NCBI GenBank assembly: GCA_949130485.1
Contig: OX422195.1
Location: forward strand, 122,381-186,380
DNA length: 64,000 nucleotides
Source of the DNA: Agelas oroides
Taxonomy: Eukaryota > Porifera > Demospongiae > Agelasida > Agelasidae
Direction of reading: 5' to 3'
The notes beneath the pieces were generated by a model. That model was given only the letters and a program-made list of their open reading frames with translations, was not told where the DNA came from and ran no database searches. Shown piece by piece: positions 1-39,859 of this stretch. Each line of letters begins with the position of its first letter. Position 1 is the stretch's first letter. The translations under genes were made by a program, and so were the position numbers.

Positions 1-17
1 TTCCTCGCGCGCGCAGC

Positions 18-19506
<19,489 letters not shown>

Positions 19507-19802
19507 GGCAACCAGACTTGTATCAGGCAACCCGTTCACTTAGAACTTGTTATTGTTGTCAATGCACAGGTCAATATTGTCATGTATGTAGTGGTGTTTG
19601 TGTGTCGGTCAGTATGCCAGATTATCAATTATTGTGTCAAGTATCATTGTCAGCAATAAAAAGCACTATATAAAGACACTAATTGAAAGGGTGGGAAGGG
19701 CTGGTGTATTGATGCTGACACTAAAACTCTGCACAAAAATAATACACACTCACTATACACAAACAATAGTAATAACGTCCTACATATCAAGTGAGTAGCA
19801 CA
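19507..19802 (+). terminator. Dynein 3' UTR with AATAAA, then convergent intergenic DNA
   Basis: AATAAA at 19655-19660 lies about 150 bases after the dynein stop and is the likely polyadenylation signal. The neighbouring gene converges from the other strand, its stop being at 19803-19805. Confidence 0.65.
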
Positions 19803-20909
19803 TCACAAGCTCCCACCACTGGGCTTCACCGGCTTGTGTCCCTTGAAGACCTCCTCAAAGGCAGGACGCTGTTTCAGTCGCTCCAGGTACTGCAGGAGGA
19901 CGGGGAACTCCTGAAGTAGCATGCCCTCGTGGATCACAGATGCCCACCAGATGTTGTACCCAATCACACAGTCTGCGGCTGTGAACCTGTCTCCACAAAT
20001 GTACTGTCGCCCGCTCAAGTGATTTGAGATGATGTTGGCAGAGATGTTGAACTTGCGCATCATGGAGTCCACAAGTGCTTGGTTGCGTTTCTCCTCTGGT
20101 GTGTGCGTGAGCTGCATGTACAGTGGCTCAAGGATTTGGTCAAAGGTGCTGGTGGCATAGGAGATGAAGCTGAAGGAGGAGGAGGATGAGGATGGAGGGA
20201 CTTTTAGTTTTGGAGTGTGCAAAACACAATCAGAGGAACTACTACCGTCTAACAAGTCACTGATCAGTAATACAAGGTTATGCATAAGAGTGACAGCCTC
20301 TTCAGTCAGTACCAGGGCCCCATGCATGATACTACCCAACACCAAACAAAAGTGCAATCCAGATACAAGCACTGAACGCAAACATACACACACCAAGCAC
20401 TTGCAAGGATTCTTTGGCAATGATGGCACATCCTACACACCCACTTACTTGTAGTACTCTGCCGTGTTGTCTGGGTCGGGCAGCAGGGTGTCCCCTCGCG
20501 GGTCCAAGAACACCTCAGCAAGGTAGAGGCAGATAGCAGACGACTCCAGCAGGACGGAGCCATCCTCCAACACAAGGGAAGGGAGGGTGCCGTGTGGGTG
20601 GACGTCACGATATCGCATCAGGTCGTCTGCCTCCTTACCATGCAGGGACACAGGAATGAACTCCACATGCTCATTCGCCTCAAGCTCAGTGACCACCCAG
20701 GCACAGCGGCAAGAGCGGAAGGGGAAGGAATGATAGAGCTTCAACTGGCGAACCTGTCTCGTGGGGCGGTCCTGCAGACTAGCTGTCTTCGGGGTAGCTC
20801 TTGCTCTCCACCACTTCCACGCCGTACGGACAGCCACAGTACCCAGCACCCCCACCCCCACCCCCACAGCAGCTACAGCGACCCGGCCACCCCAATTGTT
20901 CAAAGACAT
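19803..20909 (-). CDS. Membrane-anchored glutathione S-transferase-like protein, two exons
   Basis: Exons complement(20449-20909) and complement(19803-20169) join in phase to give about 275 aa. The first ATG in frame is at 20909 (MSLNNWGG); longer upstream reading would need a TTG start. Residues about 8-27 are a hydrophobic Gly/Val-rich membrane segment. Next comes a thioredoxin-like GST N domain (KLYHSFPFRSCRCAW, then ESSAICLYLAE, the gamma-glutamyl binding region) and an all-helical GST C domain (ICGDRFTAADCVIGY). Inference: glutathione-dependent transferase or peroxidase facing the cytosol from an organelle or ER membrane. The family has similar soluble enzymes, so the N-terminal anchor is the notable part. 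It is convergent with the dynein gene and divergent from TBCD. Confidence 0.85.
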
Positions 20910-21090
20910 CCCTTGACTTCGCTTGCCTTGTCCCTTCTTTTCCTTCTTCTTCTTCGCCTTAAAGAGAGTATCCCGATTAGGCAAATTCGGACAAAATTCG
21001 TAGCAGCCAATAGTGTATTCTGGTGCTGCTGTCCCACGTGAGGTCGGGCGCTAATTGGAAACATAACAACATTTCTTCCCGGTACGCTGT
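20910..21090. promoter_or_regulatory. Compact divergent promoter region between the GST-like gene and TBCD
   Basis: Only 181 bases separate the two start codons, so both 5' UTRs and core promoters must lie here. No TATA box is evident. Confidence 0.5.
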
Positions 21091-28802
<7,712 letters not shown>

Positions 28803-28828
28803 CAGAAAGTTTGGAAGTCATCTATAGT

Positions 28829-29106
28829 GTAAAGAAAATATTAAAACTGTAAAAAGATATAGGGATGGCATACCAAAAAGTATATGCAAAAAGGTAGGGA
28901 TGATGCAAACAAGGTTGGGGTGATATAATAGTGAAGGTAAATAAATATACCGAGCCTCATCCCTGCATCTTTCTCACACTAGAGTACAACTGTAGTGTAA
29001 AAACTTGTAGGAATAGGGCTTTGTAACGCTATTATATCATCCCTACCTTGTTTGCATACTTTTTGGCATGCCATCCCTACATCTTTTAATGTTTTTATTT
29101 CTGTAC
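28829..29106. repeat. Foldback (MITE-like) element just after the TBCD stop
   Basis: Left arm 28829-28932 is inversely repeated at 29029-29106 (gatatagggatggcat / atgccatccctacatc), with a loop of about 95 bases. It starts 27 bases after the TBCD stop, so it probably lies in the 3' UTR. Confidence 0.85.
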
Positions 29107-29229
29107 TTTTTTTAATGCTAATCTCAGTTACAGTTAGACCTAAGCCTAAGAAGAATATTTCTTTCAAGTCGAACCACAACCCCGGAACTTGAAACGGCAT
29201 TGATAATTTAGTAGCAGCCAGTACACAAC

Positions 29230-29700
29230 CTCCCATGGTTTACATGCACAATCAGGCAGTCCCCAACCTCCCATGCTCCCAATGCATAATTGTGCAGCCA
29301 CCACCCTCTCATGCTCCCAATGTACAATCATGCAGTCACCAACCTCCCATGCTCCCAATGTACAATCATGCAGTCACCAACCTCCCATGCTCCCAATGTA
29401 CAATCATGCCGTCACCAACCTCCCATGGTTCACATGGACAATCATCCAGTCACCAACCTCCCATGCTTGCAATGTACAATCATGCAGTCACCAACCTCCC
29501 ATGCTCTCAATGCACAATCGTGCAGTCACCACCCTCCCATGCTCCCAATGCACAGTCATGCAGTCACCACCCTCCCATGCTCTCAATGCACAATTGTGCA
29601 GTCACTAACTTCCCATGCTCTCAATGTACAATGATCCAGTCACCTACCTCCCATACTCCTAATGCACAATCATGCAGTCACCAACTTCCCATGCTCTCAA
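29230..29700. repeat. 40-bp minisatellite, about 12 copies
   Basis: Units of about 40 bp with cagtcaccaacctcccatgc followed by tcccaatgtacaatcatg. It is the ancestral-looking, longer form of the 28-bp satellite at 35774-39260. No real gene is seen here. Confidence 0.93.
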
Positions 29701-30540
29701 CCCTCCCGATAAGCATTAGACAAATGGCAGGCTGCATGCATGACAGGCTAAGATGTTACACAGAGTAGCCCAATGTAAATGCATACATGCAAGGAAAGTT
29801 TGTAACTCGTTGCAGGACAGCTGGTGAGGTAGTGTAGGATGTGGGAACTCTTGCAGGATAGCTGGTGAGGTAGTGTAAGACTGGGGACTCTTGCAGGACA
29901 GCTGATGAGGCAGGATAGGATGTGGGAACACTTGCAGGACGACTGGTGAGGTAGGGTAGGACGTGGCAACTCTTCTGTAATAACTGGCGAGGTAGGGTAA
30001 AATTGGAAACTCATGTAGGATGACTGGTAAAGTATTGTAGAATGTGGGAACTCTTGCAGGACAACCAGTGAAGTTGGGTAAGGGTTGGCAGCTCTTGTGG
30101 GACAACTAGTGAGGTAGTGTAGGATGTGGGAACTCCTGCAGGATGACTAGTGAGAACTGGGAACTCTTGAAGGATGACTGGTGAGGTAGGCCATGACGTG
30201 GTAGCTCTTGCTAATGGAGCACAGGCAGGGGCTTGATGATCTGGAACACACCTGAGGAAGAGAAAAGACGAGCAATGAACAATTTGCAAACAGACCTTGC
30301 ATAAATAGTAGAGTACTACTCAACTAGTCTCAGAAGACTTCCGCTCCTTGGCAGTTCCTTCTCTCTGAGTCTAAGCATCTGAATCACAACTAACAATAAG
30401 TAACTGTGCAGTGGGTAACAATGATTGACACAAGCATTACACACTAAAACAAATGGCAGGCTGCATGCATGGTAGGCTAAGATGTTACACAGAGTAGCCC
30501 AATGTAAAGGATGCATGCATGCAAGGAAAGTTTGTAACTC
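29701..30540. repeat. Duplicated repeat block with about 40-bp units of a second family
   Basis: A leader (about 29729-29810; aggctgcatgcatgacaggc) is repeated at 30453-30545. 29810-30190 consists of about 40-bp units around gggaactcttgcaggacgac and tggtgaggtagtgtagg. The tail around gatctggaacacacctgagg (30237-30256) recurs near 31005 and 40538. No coding signal. Confidence 0.85.
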
Positions 30541-33500
30541 ATGCAGATGTGTGGCATGCATGCTTCCAAGTTATTTTTCAAAATGATCACAGACACAGCA
30601 GTTCTTAAGTTCACAAATACAGTGGTTCTTTGCATCACAGACGTAGAGTTCCTCTGATCACAATCTGGTAGCTCTTGCAGGATGACGGATGTGGGAACTC
30701 TTGTAGGATGACTGTTGAGGTAGGGTAGGATGTGGGGACTCTTGTGGGATGACTAGTGAGGTAGTGTAGGGTGTGGGAACTCTTGTAGACGACTGGTGAG
30801 GTAGTGTAGGATGTGGGAACTCTTGTAGGACGACTGTTGAGGTAGGGTAGGATATGGGAACTCTTGTGGGACGACCAGTGAGGTAGTGTAGGATGTGGGA
30901 ACTCTTGCAGGATGACTAGTGAGAACTGGGATCTCTTGCAGGACAACTGGTGAGGTAGGGCATGACGTGGTAGCTCTTGCTAACGGAGCACAGGTGTGAT
31001 GATCTGGAACACACCTGAGGAAGAGAAAAGACGAGCAATGAACAATTTGCAAAATGACCCTGCATAGCTGGTAGAGTACTACTCACCTAGTCTTAGAAGA
31101 CTTCTCCTCCTTGACAGCTCCTTCTCTCTGAGTCTTGCAACTCATGCAGAAGTGCGCATGCTTCACATGAATGGTTCACAGTTTTCAAAATGTTTAATAT
31201 TGGGGGCTTCTCTTCTATTCTTTTGCCAGAGCCTATCGCCAGAGCCTGGTAAACACTCAACCACAATGCAAACAATGGTGATGGTGAGGGAATGAATGAG
31301 ATGGTGAATGAGATAGTGGGGGATGAATGGGGTGATTTTTTTTTCAGTATGAGATAGTGAGATGAGATGATTTTGTTTTCCATATGAAATGCTGTCAGTG
31401 CGATACGAAGCTGTCACAGCTGGTGTCAATGGGCGCGAGTTCACTCGAGTCGTTTTAGTTTCGATTTGGCATTAATGTTCAGTCGCTCTGCTGCTGCGAA
31501 CTGGAAACCATTTTGGTTGCTTGGTCAGGTGCTCAACAGGTAAGACTCATGAAAGAGAGAGATATGGGATGTCGAGACATCAGCGACTTTGGGAAGTAAG
31601 TGAGCACACAACTCAGTTCTTCAGAGCACAAAGGCAGCAACAGACTCCAGAACACGTCTGAGCAAGTGACAACCGGCAAGTGTAACGTCTGGAACATTTC
31701 GAACATGATCAGCAGTATATGTGACTGCACCTAGTGAGAACTCAGATCGGACGAAAATCAGTAGCACAAAGCGGTAAGAGTCTCCATAACATATCGACCA
31801 GCAACTGTTTCGTACCTCTGGAACATTCAGGACTGGATCAGCATCATACGTGATTGACGACTGCAACCAGTTGAGAATTCGGATCGGAAGGTCAGTTGCG
31901 AGATGTCCGTCCAGAGGTAGACAGCATGACAGCGACATGAGAGGTATGATGGTGATTTTTTTTTCAATATGCTTACAAAGAGGAGTAAAAAATACAATGG
32001 CCTACATTCAAAAGATTGTGTCCTATGAATAGCATTACAGTGAAAATTAAAATGCTAGTAAAGTGGTTGGGACCAGGAATGGCTCAAGGTTAGCTTCTCT
32101 TTTTTTTGCCCCATCTTTTCTCTTTTTCACAAAATGCGTAATACATAATAATATGGTTGGCAGCAAATAAGAGAGATTGAGAGAGAAGGAGGTTAGGAGA
32201 TACAAAGAGGGAGAGAGAGAAAGAGAGAGAGAGAGAAAGGGTTACAAAAGAGACATAAAGTGGCTTACAGACATAACAGATAACAGACTGGAGTACAGTG
32301 ACTTCAACGAAGAAACTCACAGACACAAAAGTTCCATCCGTTATCGAATCAAGTCTTTCTCTACAGCACGTCTTTTTATTATGATTTTCTTCTTTTGTAA
32401 GTTCATCGTAAATTGGGAATCAAGTCACATCAAATCAGGATCAAATCAAGTCACAGCACATCTTTTTTTTTCTTTTTCTTTTTCTTCTTTTTTGTCTTTT
32501 CTTCTTTTTAAAGTTCATCATACATCGATCGGAATCAAGTCACATCAAATCAGGATCAAAAGTCACAGCACATCTTTTTTTTCCTTTCTTTTTAAAGTTC
32601 ATCATACATCAATTGGAATCAAATCAGGATCAAATCAAGTCACAGCACATCTATTTTTTCTCTTTTTCTTTTTCTTCTTTTTTTTTCTCTTTTCTTCTTT
32701 TTAAAGTTCATCATACATCGATCGGAATCAAGTCACAGCACATCTTAAACGACTCCCAGAAGTAAGGGAGTGGGAGGATGAGGGTGGTGAAGTCTCCTCT
32801 GTGTGCCAACCCCCGGGAGGTGAGGGAGGGCACCAGTGCTGTGGGCCAGGCTGTGGGCCAGGCTAGCTCTCCGAAAGTTCATCATACATCGATCGGAATC
32901 AAGTCACAGCACATCTTAAACGACTCCCAGAAGTAAGGGAGTGGGAGGATGAGGGTGGTGAAGTTTCCTCTGCGTGCCAACCCCCGGGAGGTGAGGGAGG
33001 GCACCAGTGCTGTGGGCCAGGCTAGCTCTCCGAACTCAAGGCTGCCGTCACAAGTCCTCACCGCACCTTGGAGCCACAGTACCAGGTCCGAGCTGGCGAG
33101 TAGGATCTCTCCTGTTTGGTGGATGACTAAGGTCCCAACGAGCACCCAGCAGGCAGGCACATCTCCAAGGAGGAACACTGCTAGCTTCCACTGTCCACTG
33201 CCATTAATTGTCCTCACCGCACCTTGGAGCCACAGTACCAGGTTTGAGCTGGCGAGTAGGATCTCTCCTGTTTGGTGGATGGCTAAGGTCCCAGCGAGCA
33301 CCCAGCAGGCAGGCCATCTCCAAGGAGGAACCCTGCAAGCTCACACTATCCACTACCATGCATGTCCTTGGGCCACCCCTTAAACCCACGGAGAAAAGCC
33401 CATGGAGTAAAACCCACAGAAAAAAATCCCCAGGAATAAAAATGCACGGGGAAAAACTCATGGACGTACCTTTTACTTACAAGAGAACACACACCCAAAC

Positions 33501-34850
33501 CTCTAAACCAAGCCATGCACTCTCTCACGCCCTCACTCACTCCCTTATATGCAACCACCCACCCAGGCACCCACTCACCCAGGCACCCACCCAGGCACCC
33601 ACCCGCCCAGGCACCTACTCACTTGCTTACTCACTCACTGACATGCACACATTCCCAGAACTACCTGCCTAACAAGAACATATACTGGACAGACAGGTAC
33701 TGGACTGACATGTACTGGACTGACAAGTACTGGACTGACAGGTACTGGACTGACAAGTACTGACATATACTGGACTGACATGTACTGGACTGACATGTAT
33801 TGGACAAACGTGTAGTGTGTGTACGTGTGGTACGTGCATGTGTGTGTGTGACATTGTGTCAGGTTGTGTATGTATGTGTGCATGTGTGTGTGTGTATTGT
33901 GTGTGCATGTGTGTGTCATTGTGTCAGGTGTACAGTTTGTGTGTTAGGGTGTACACTTGTATATGAGTGCATTGTTTGTGTGTGTGTACATTGTGTGTGT
34001 AGATCTGCCTTGACCACTTTTTGTCACATAGTTTCGCCTGTCAGGTCGTTTCGAAAGCAGCCACTGAAACACATGCACACTCCAAGGTTACTCATTCCTT
34101 GCTAAGGCTCAAAGATGGAAGGTCACAAAAATGGAATGCAAGTGGGAGTTTTTAACCAGCCAAACCATGCAACCACAGTTACTATCTTAGTTGGTTATTT
34201 AGTTTTAGGTGGTGGTTAGTGTAACTTAATGTACCGGACAAGTGCACATAACATCATTAATGCGCGACCCACGCGACATGACGTTTGTGTACGTGATGCG
34301 ACTCACGTGACATGATTCACGTGACATGACGTTAGTGCACATTACGCGACTCACATAGATAATATCCATGACTCACATGGATACTATATGTGACACAACC
34401 ATGACACCATCACTTAGTGTACCTGACATTTATTTTTAGTATTTTTGTGTGGCTGGCTGGTATACATGCACATGCAAACACCTACTTGCATTCATATGAG
34501 GAGTAGTCACCTTCAAATGCTCAAAAAATGGGAATGGTAACCTTGGAGTACAGATATGTTTCAGTGGCTGCTAGAGAAATGACCCGACAGGCGAAACTAT
34601 GACGAAGAGTGGTCAAGGCAAATCTACACACACAATGCACACACACACAAACAATGCACTCATATACAAGCGTACACCCAAACACACAAACTGTACACCT
34701 GACACAATGTCACACACATACACACAAATACACGTACACACGTGTACACGCACAGCTTGACACAATGTCACAAACATGCACACACAAATACACACACACA
34801 CATGCTGCACACATACAAGAGCCGTCTTCGTGTTTTGCTTCGTTTTAGAA
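30541..34850. repeat. Segmental duplication, copy A (about 4.3 kb)
   Basis: Same order of blocks as copy B (39860-45070): leader with gatcacagacacagcagttc, about 40-bp array (30665-30960), a 31150-32060 unique-looking block, T-rich stretches with gttcatcatacatcgatcgg (32510-32900), a 150-bp unit with caacccccgggaggtgaggg (twice here), the ctcaccgcaccttggagcca block (33056-33360), a 15-bp tactggactgacatg array (about 33685-33790) and a foldback. Only short open frames are seen; no transposase or polymerase domain is recognised. Confidence 0.85.
33838..34805. repeat. Large foldback: about 240-bp inverted arms with about 480-bp loop
   Basis: Left arm about 33838-34080 (tttcgcctgtcaggtc, gtttcagtggctgc-complement, TG-rich) is inverted at about 34555-34805 (gacccgacaggcgaaactat then CA-rich). 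The loop has repeated cacgtgacatgac motifs. An equivalent structure lies at about 44100-45030 in copy B. Confidence 0.85.
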
Positions 34851-35773
34851 AGCGGTAAATATCAAGTGGGTGTCTGGTTCAGCAGAAAGCTCTACTGGCT
34901 ACGGAAGGTTCAGCAATTAATAAAATTCCTAACATTCCGCAGTGTACACTTCTACCCCGCCCCGTTTTACCAGACCCCCCTTTTCGATTTTCGAGGGTCT
35001 GGTTCCGAGACTATGTTCTGCCGCAAGCTATGACCACCAGCCCCACACATGCCACAATCTCACAAGACCCTATCTTGCTGCAACAGCAAATATTTAATAG
35101 AAACTCTGCACACTTGCAGAACTGCACAGTGGCGAGTCCGGCGTAGCCTGACTCTCACGGTAGTTAGTCTCGCGTAGCCAGACTCGAGCTCGGCCAGACT
35201 CTCGCAGGGAGGGAGAGTCTGGTCAACTGCCCATATAAGACTACGCGAGACTCGACGGTATTAGCCACGCCCTTCCATGTACTACATTTTTAATCATAGT
35301 ACCTTCATGTTTGTGCTTGGAGCTTTCTTTCGAATCATCGTCTCCAATCCTTTGCAGTGCAGTTCAGTTCGCTTGCTAGCAGCGTAACAGACACACCCAC
35401 AAGCATGTGCTGTAGGGGGTTCCCCGTCACGTACGGTACTGCCAATCAGATTCGTTCAAAGTTCACTTTGAAGTTTACTACTCACAATCTTGCTGTCCCA
35501 TGTATGCTCTCAATGTACAATCATGTGGTCACCACTTTCCCATGCTCAATGTACAATCATGCAGCCACCAACCTAGTAACAAATTGCATAATTTTGGAAT
35601 GCCAGGACAGACATGCAGCTATTTGTCCAGTCGAACTACTATGGCTACACGGGCATGGGCTAAGCTTCACAGTCAAACCATGAGCTAGGGCCCATGTAGT
35701 CTTGTGCTCAGACTACTTTTCGCTGAGTGGGAGTGAAAAATGCAGTCTGGGAACGAGACTACCTCCCATACAG
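34851..35773. other. Low-content intergenic stretch with a small palindromic element
   Basis: No gene is recognised. 35166-35252 is an 87-bp element with perfect 12-bp inverted ends (agtctcgcgtag / ctacgcgagact) and an inner inverted pair around ccagactc/gagtctgg. Fragments of the satellite occur at about 35500-35570. Confidence 0.6.
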
Positions 35774-38700
35774 CCACCAACCTCCCATGCTCTCAATGCA
35801 GCCACCAACCTCCCATGCTCTCAATGCAGCCACCAACCTCCCGGCATGCTCTCAATGCAGCCACCACCCTCCCATGCTCTCAATGCAGCCACCAACCTCC
35901 CGGCATGCTCTCAATGCAGCCACCAACCTCCCATGCTCTCAATGCAGCCACCACCCTCCCATGCTCTCAGTGCAGTCACCAACCTCCCATGCTCTCAGTG
36001 CAGCCACCAACCTCCCATGCTCTCAGTGCAGTCACCACCCTCCCATGCTCTCAGTGCAGTCACCAACCTCCCATGCTCTCAGTGCAGTCACCACCCTCCC
36101 ATGCTCTCAGTGCAGCCACCACCCTCCCATGCTCTCACTGCAGCCACCAACCTCCCATGCTCTCAGTGCAGCCACCAACCTCCCATGCTCTCAGTGCAGC
36201 CACCACCCTCCCATGCTCTCAGTGCAGTCACCAACCTCCCATGCTCTCAGTGCAGCCACCACCCTCCCATGCTCTCAGTGCAGTCACCAACCTCCCATGC
36301 TCTCAGTGCAGTCACCAACCTCCCATGCTCTCAGTGCAGTCACCAACCTCCCATGCTCTCAGTGCAGCCACCAACCTCCCATGCTCTCAGTGCTGTCACC
36401 ACCCTCCCATGCTCTCAATGCAGCCACCAACCTCCCATGCTCTCAATGCAGCCACCAACCTCCCATGCTCTCAATGCAGCCACCAACCTCCCATGCTCTC
36501 AATGCAGCCACCAACCTCCCATGCTCTCAATGCAGCCACCAACCTCCCATGCTCTCAATGCAGCCACCAACCTCCCATGCTGTCAATGCAGCCACCAACC
36601 TCCCATGCTCTCAATGCAGCCACCATCCTCCCATGCTCTCAATGCAGTCACCACCCTCCCATGCTCTCAATGCAGCCACCAACCTCCCATGCTCTCAATG
36701 CAGCCACCAACCTCCCATGCTCTCAATGCAGCCACCAACCTCCCATGCTCTCAAAGCAGCCACCAACCTCCCATGCTCTCAATGCAGCCACCAACCTCCC
36801 ATGCTCTCAATGCAGTCACCACCTTCCCATGCTCTCAATGCAGCCACCAACCTCCCATGCTCTCAATGCAGCCACCACCCTCCCATGCTCTCAGTGCAGT
36901 CACCAACCTCCCATGCTCTCAGTGCAGTCACCACCCTCCCATGCTCTCAGTGCAGCCACCATCCTCCCATGCTCTCACTGCAGCCACCAACCTCCCATGC
37001 TCTCAGTGCAGCCACCAACCTCCCATGCTCTCAGTGCAGCCACCACCCTCCCATGCTCTCAGTGCAGTCACCAACCTCCCATGCTCTCAGTGCAGCCACC
37101 AACCTCCCATGCTCTCAGTGCAGTCACCAACCTCCCATGCTCTCAGTGCAGTCACCAACCTCCCATGCTCTCAGTGCAGCCACCAACCTCCCATGCTCTC
37201 AGTGCAGTCACCACCCTCCCATGCTCTCAGTGCAGTCACCACCCTCCCATGCTCTCAGTGCAGCCACCACCCTCCCATGCTCTCAGTGCAGCCACCACCC
37301 TCCCATGCTCTCACTGCAGCCACCAACCTCCCATGCTCTCAGTGCAGCCACCAACCTCCCATGCTCTCAGTGCAGCCACCACCCTCCCATGCTCTCAGTG
37401 CAGTCACCAACCTCCCATGCTCTCAGTGCAGCCACCACCCTCCCATGCTCTCAGTGCAGTCACCAACCTCCCATGCTCTCAGTGCAGTCACCAACCTCCC
37501 ATGCTCTCAGTGCAGTCACCAACCTCCCATGCTCTCAGTGCAGTCACCAACCTCCCATGCTCTCAGTGCAGTCACCACCCTCCCATGCTCTCAGTGCAGT
37601 CACCAACCTCCCATGCTCTCAGTGCAGTCACCACCCTCCCATGCTCTCAGTGCAGTCACCACCCTCCCATGCTCTCAGTGCAGTCACCAACCTCCCATGC
37701 TCTCAGTGCAGTCACCACCCTCCCATGCTCTCAGTGCAGCCACCAACCTCCCATGCTCTCAATGCAGCCACCAACCTCCCATGCTCTCAATGCAGCCACC
37801 AACCTCCCATGCTGTCAATGCAGCCACCAACCTCCCATGCTCTCAATGCAGCCACCAACCTCCCATGCTGTCAATGCAGCCACCAACCTCCCATGCTCTC
37901 AATGCAGCCACCATCCTCCCATGCTCTCAATGCAGTCACCACCCTCCCATGCTCTCAATGCAGCCACCAACCTCCCATGCTCTCAATGCAGCCACCAACC
38001 TCCCATGCTCTCAATGCAGCCACCAACCTCCCATGCTCTCAAAGCAGCCACCAACCTCCCATGCTCTCAATGCAGCCACCAACCTCCCATGCTCTCAATG
38101 CAGTCACCACCTTCCCATGCTCTCAATGCAGCCACCAACCTCCCATGTTCTCAATGCAGCCACCAACCTCCCATGCTCTCAATGCAGCCACCAACCTCCC
38201 ATGCAGTCACCACCCTCCCATGCTCTCAATGCAGTCACCACCCTCCCATGCTCTCAATGCAGCCACCAACCTCCCATGCTCTCAATGCAGCCACCAACCT
38301 CCCATGCTCTCAATGCAGCCACCAACCTCCCATGCTCTCAATGCAGCCACCAACCTCCCATGCTCTCAATGCAGCCACCAACCTCCCATGTTCTCAATGC
38401 AGCCACCAACCTCCCATGCTCTCAATGCAGCCACCACCCTCCCATGCTCTCAATGCAGCCACCAACCTCCCATGCTCTCAATGCAGCCACCAACCTCCCA
38501 TGCTCTCAATGCAGCCACCAACCTCCCATGCTCTCAATGCAGCCACCACCCTCCCATGCTCTCAATGCAGCCACCAACCTCCCATGCTCTCAATGCAGCC
38601 ACCAACCTCCCATGCTCTCAATGCAGCCACCACCCTCCCATGCTCTCAATGCAGCCACCACCCTCCCATGCTCTCAATGCAGCCACCAACCTCCCATGCT

Positions 38701-39260
38701 CTCAATGCAGCCACCACCCTCCCATGCTCTCAATGCAGCCACCACCCTCCCATGCTCTCAATGCAGCCACCAACCTCCCATGCTCTCAATGCAGCCACCA
38801 ACCTCCGATGCTCTCAATGCAGCCACCAACCTCCCATGCTCTCAATGCAGCCACCAACCTCCCATGCTCTCAATGCAGCCACCAACCTCCCATGCTCTCA
38901 ATGCAGCCACCAACCTCCCATGCTCTCAATGCAGCCACCAACCTCCCATGCTCTCAATGCAGCCACCACCCTCCCATGCTCTCAATGCAGTCACCAACCT
39001 CCCATGCTCTCAATGCAGCCACCAACCTCCCATGCTGTCAATGCAGCCACCAACCTCCCATGCTCTCAATGTAGTCACCACCCTCCCATGCTCTCAATGC
39101 AGTCACCACCCTCCCTTGCTCTCAATGCAGCCACCAACCTCCCATGCTCTCAATGCAGCCACCAACCCCCCATGCTCTCAATGCAGCCACCACCCTCCCA
39201 TGCTCTCAATGCAGTCACCACCCTCCCATGCTCTCAATGCAGTCACCAACCTCCCATGCT
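35774..39260. repeat. 28-bp satellite, about 124 copies
   Basis: Unit cagccaccaacctcccatgc + tctcaatg, with diagnostic variants cagtcacc, accaccctc and tctcagtg that form blocks. 28 is not a multiple of three and the unit lacks a stop in any plus frame, so all three plus frames stay open for about 1100-1270 codons. These are not genes. At 39240-39410 the unit reverts to the 40-bp form with cacaatcatg inserted. Confidence 0.97.
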
Positions 39261-39859
39261 CTCAATGCACAATCATGCAGTCACCACCCTCCCATGCTCT
39301 CAGTGCACAATCATGCAGTCACCAACCTCCCATGCTCTCAATGCACAATCATGCAGTCACCACCCTCCCATGCTCTCAGTGCACAATCATGCAGTCACCA
39401 CCTCCCATGCTCAGCTCCCATGTTACATCCACATGCATAGTCAAGCAGTTCCCAACCTCCCATGTTATGTGTTACATCCACATGCACAATCAGGCAGCTA
39501 AGAGTCTCCAATTCTAAGCTATAGCTACTAAATTATGCAGTTTCTACAGTCTGGCTTTTCGTGGATTTCTTCTCTTTGTTTTCTCTCCCACGTGTTGTAA
39601 TGCGGACATCCAGGGGTCACCATTCATCAGGGCTCTGTTGTGCTCCTTCATTTGTAGATCTGTGCAGCGTCCATCCAGTTTCCCAATGTGCTTCAAGCAT
39701 CCTGCAAACCACCTCTCTCCTGTACTCCGGGGCATGCAAGCATTCGCAACTGCAGTTGTACTGTATAGCTCTTGCAGAATGACTGGAAAACACCTAAAGA
39801 AGAAAAGGCTAGAGATAAGCAATCTGTAAACTGCCCATGTGTACATGGATAGAATACTA
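39261..39859. other. Satellite edge and unremarkable intergenic DNA
   Basis: 39261-39410 holds the last 40-bp-type units. 39420-39500 repeats ttacatccacatgca twice. The remainder shows no gene or clear element. Confidence 0.5.

Noticed and set aside
20592-21041. Plus-strand frame opposite the GST-like gene
   Set aside because: Antisense shadow of a well-supported exon.
29235-29768. Open frames of 111-177 codons with repeated CSHQPPM-type peptide
   Set aside because: 40-bp minisatellite, open in several frames.
35774-39260. CRISPR array
   Set aside because: No spacers; head-to-tail 28-bp satellite.
35702-39517. Three overlapping plus-strand open frames of 1115-1271 codons
   Set aside because: Pure 28-bp satellite open in all frames; no domain, no unique sequence, no splice structure.
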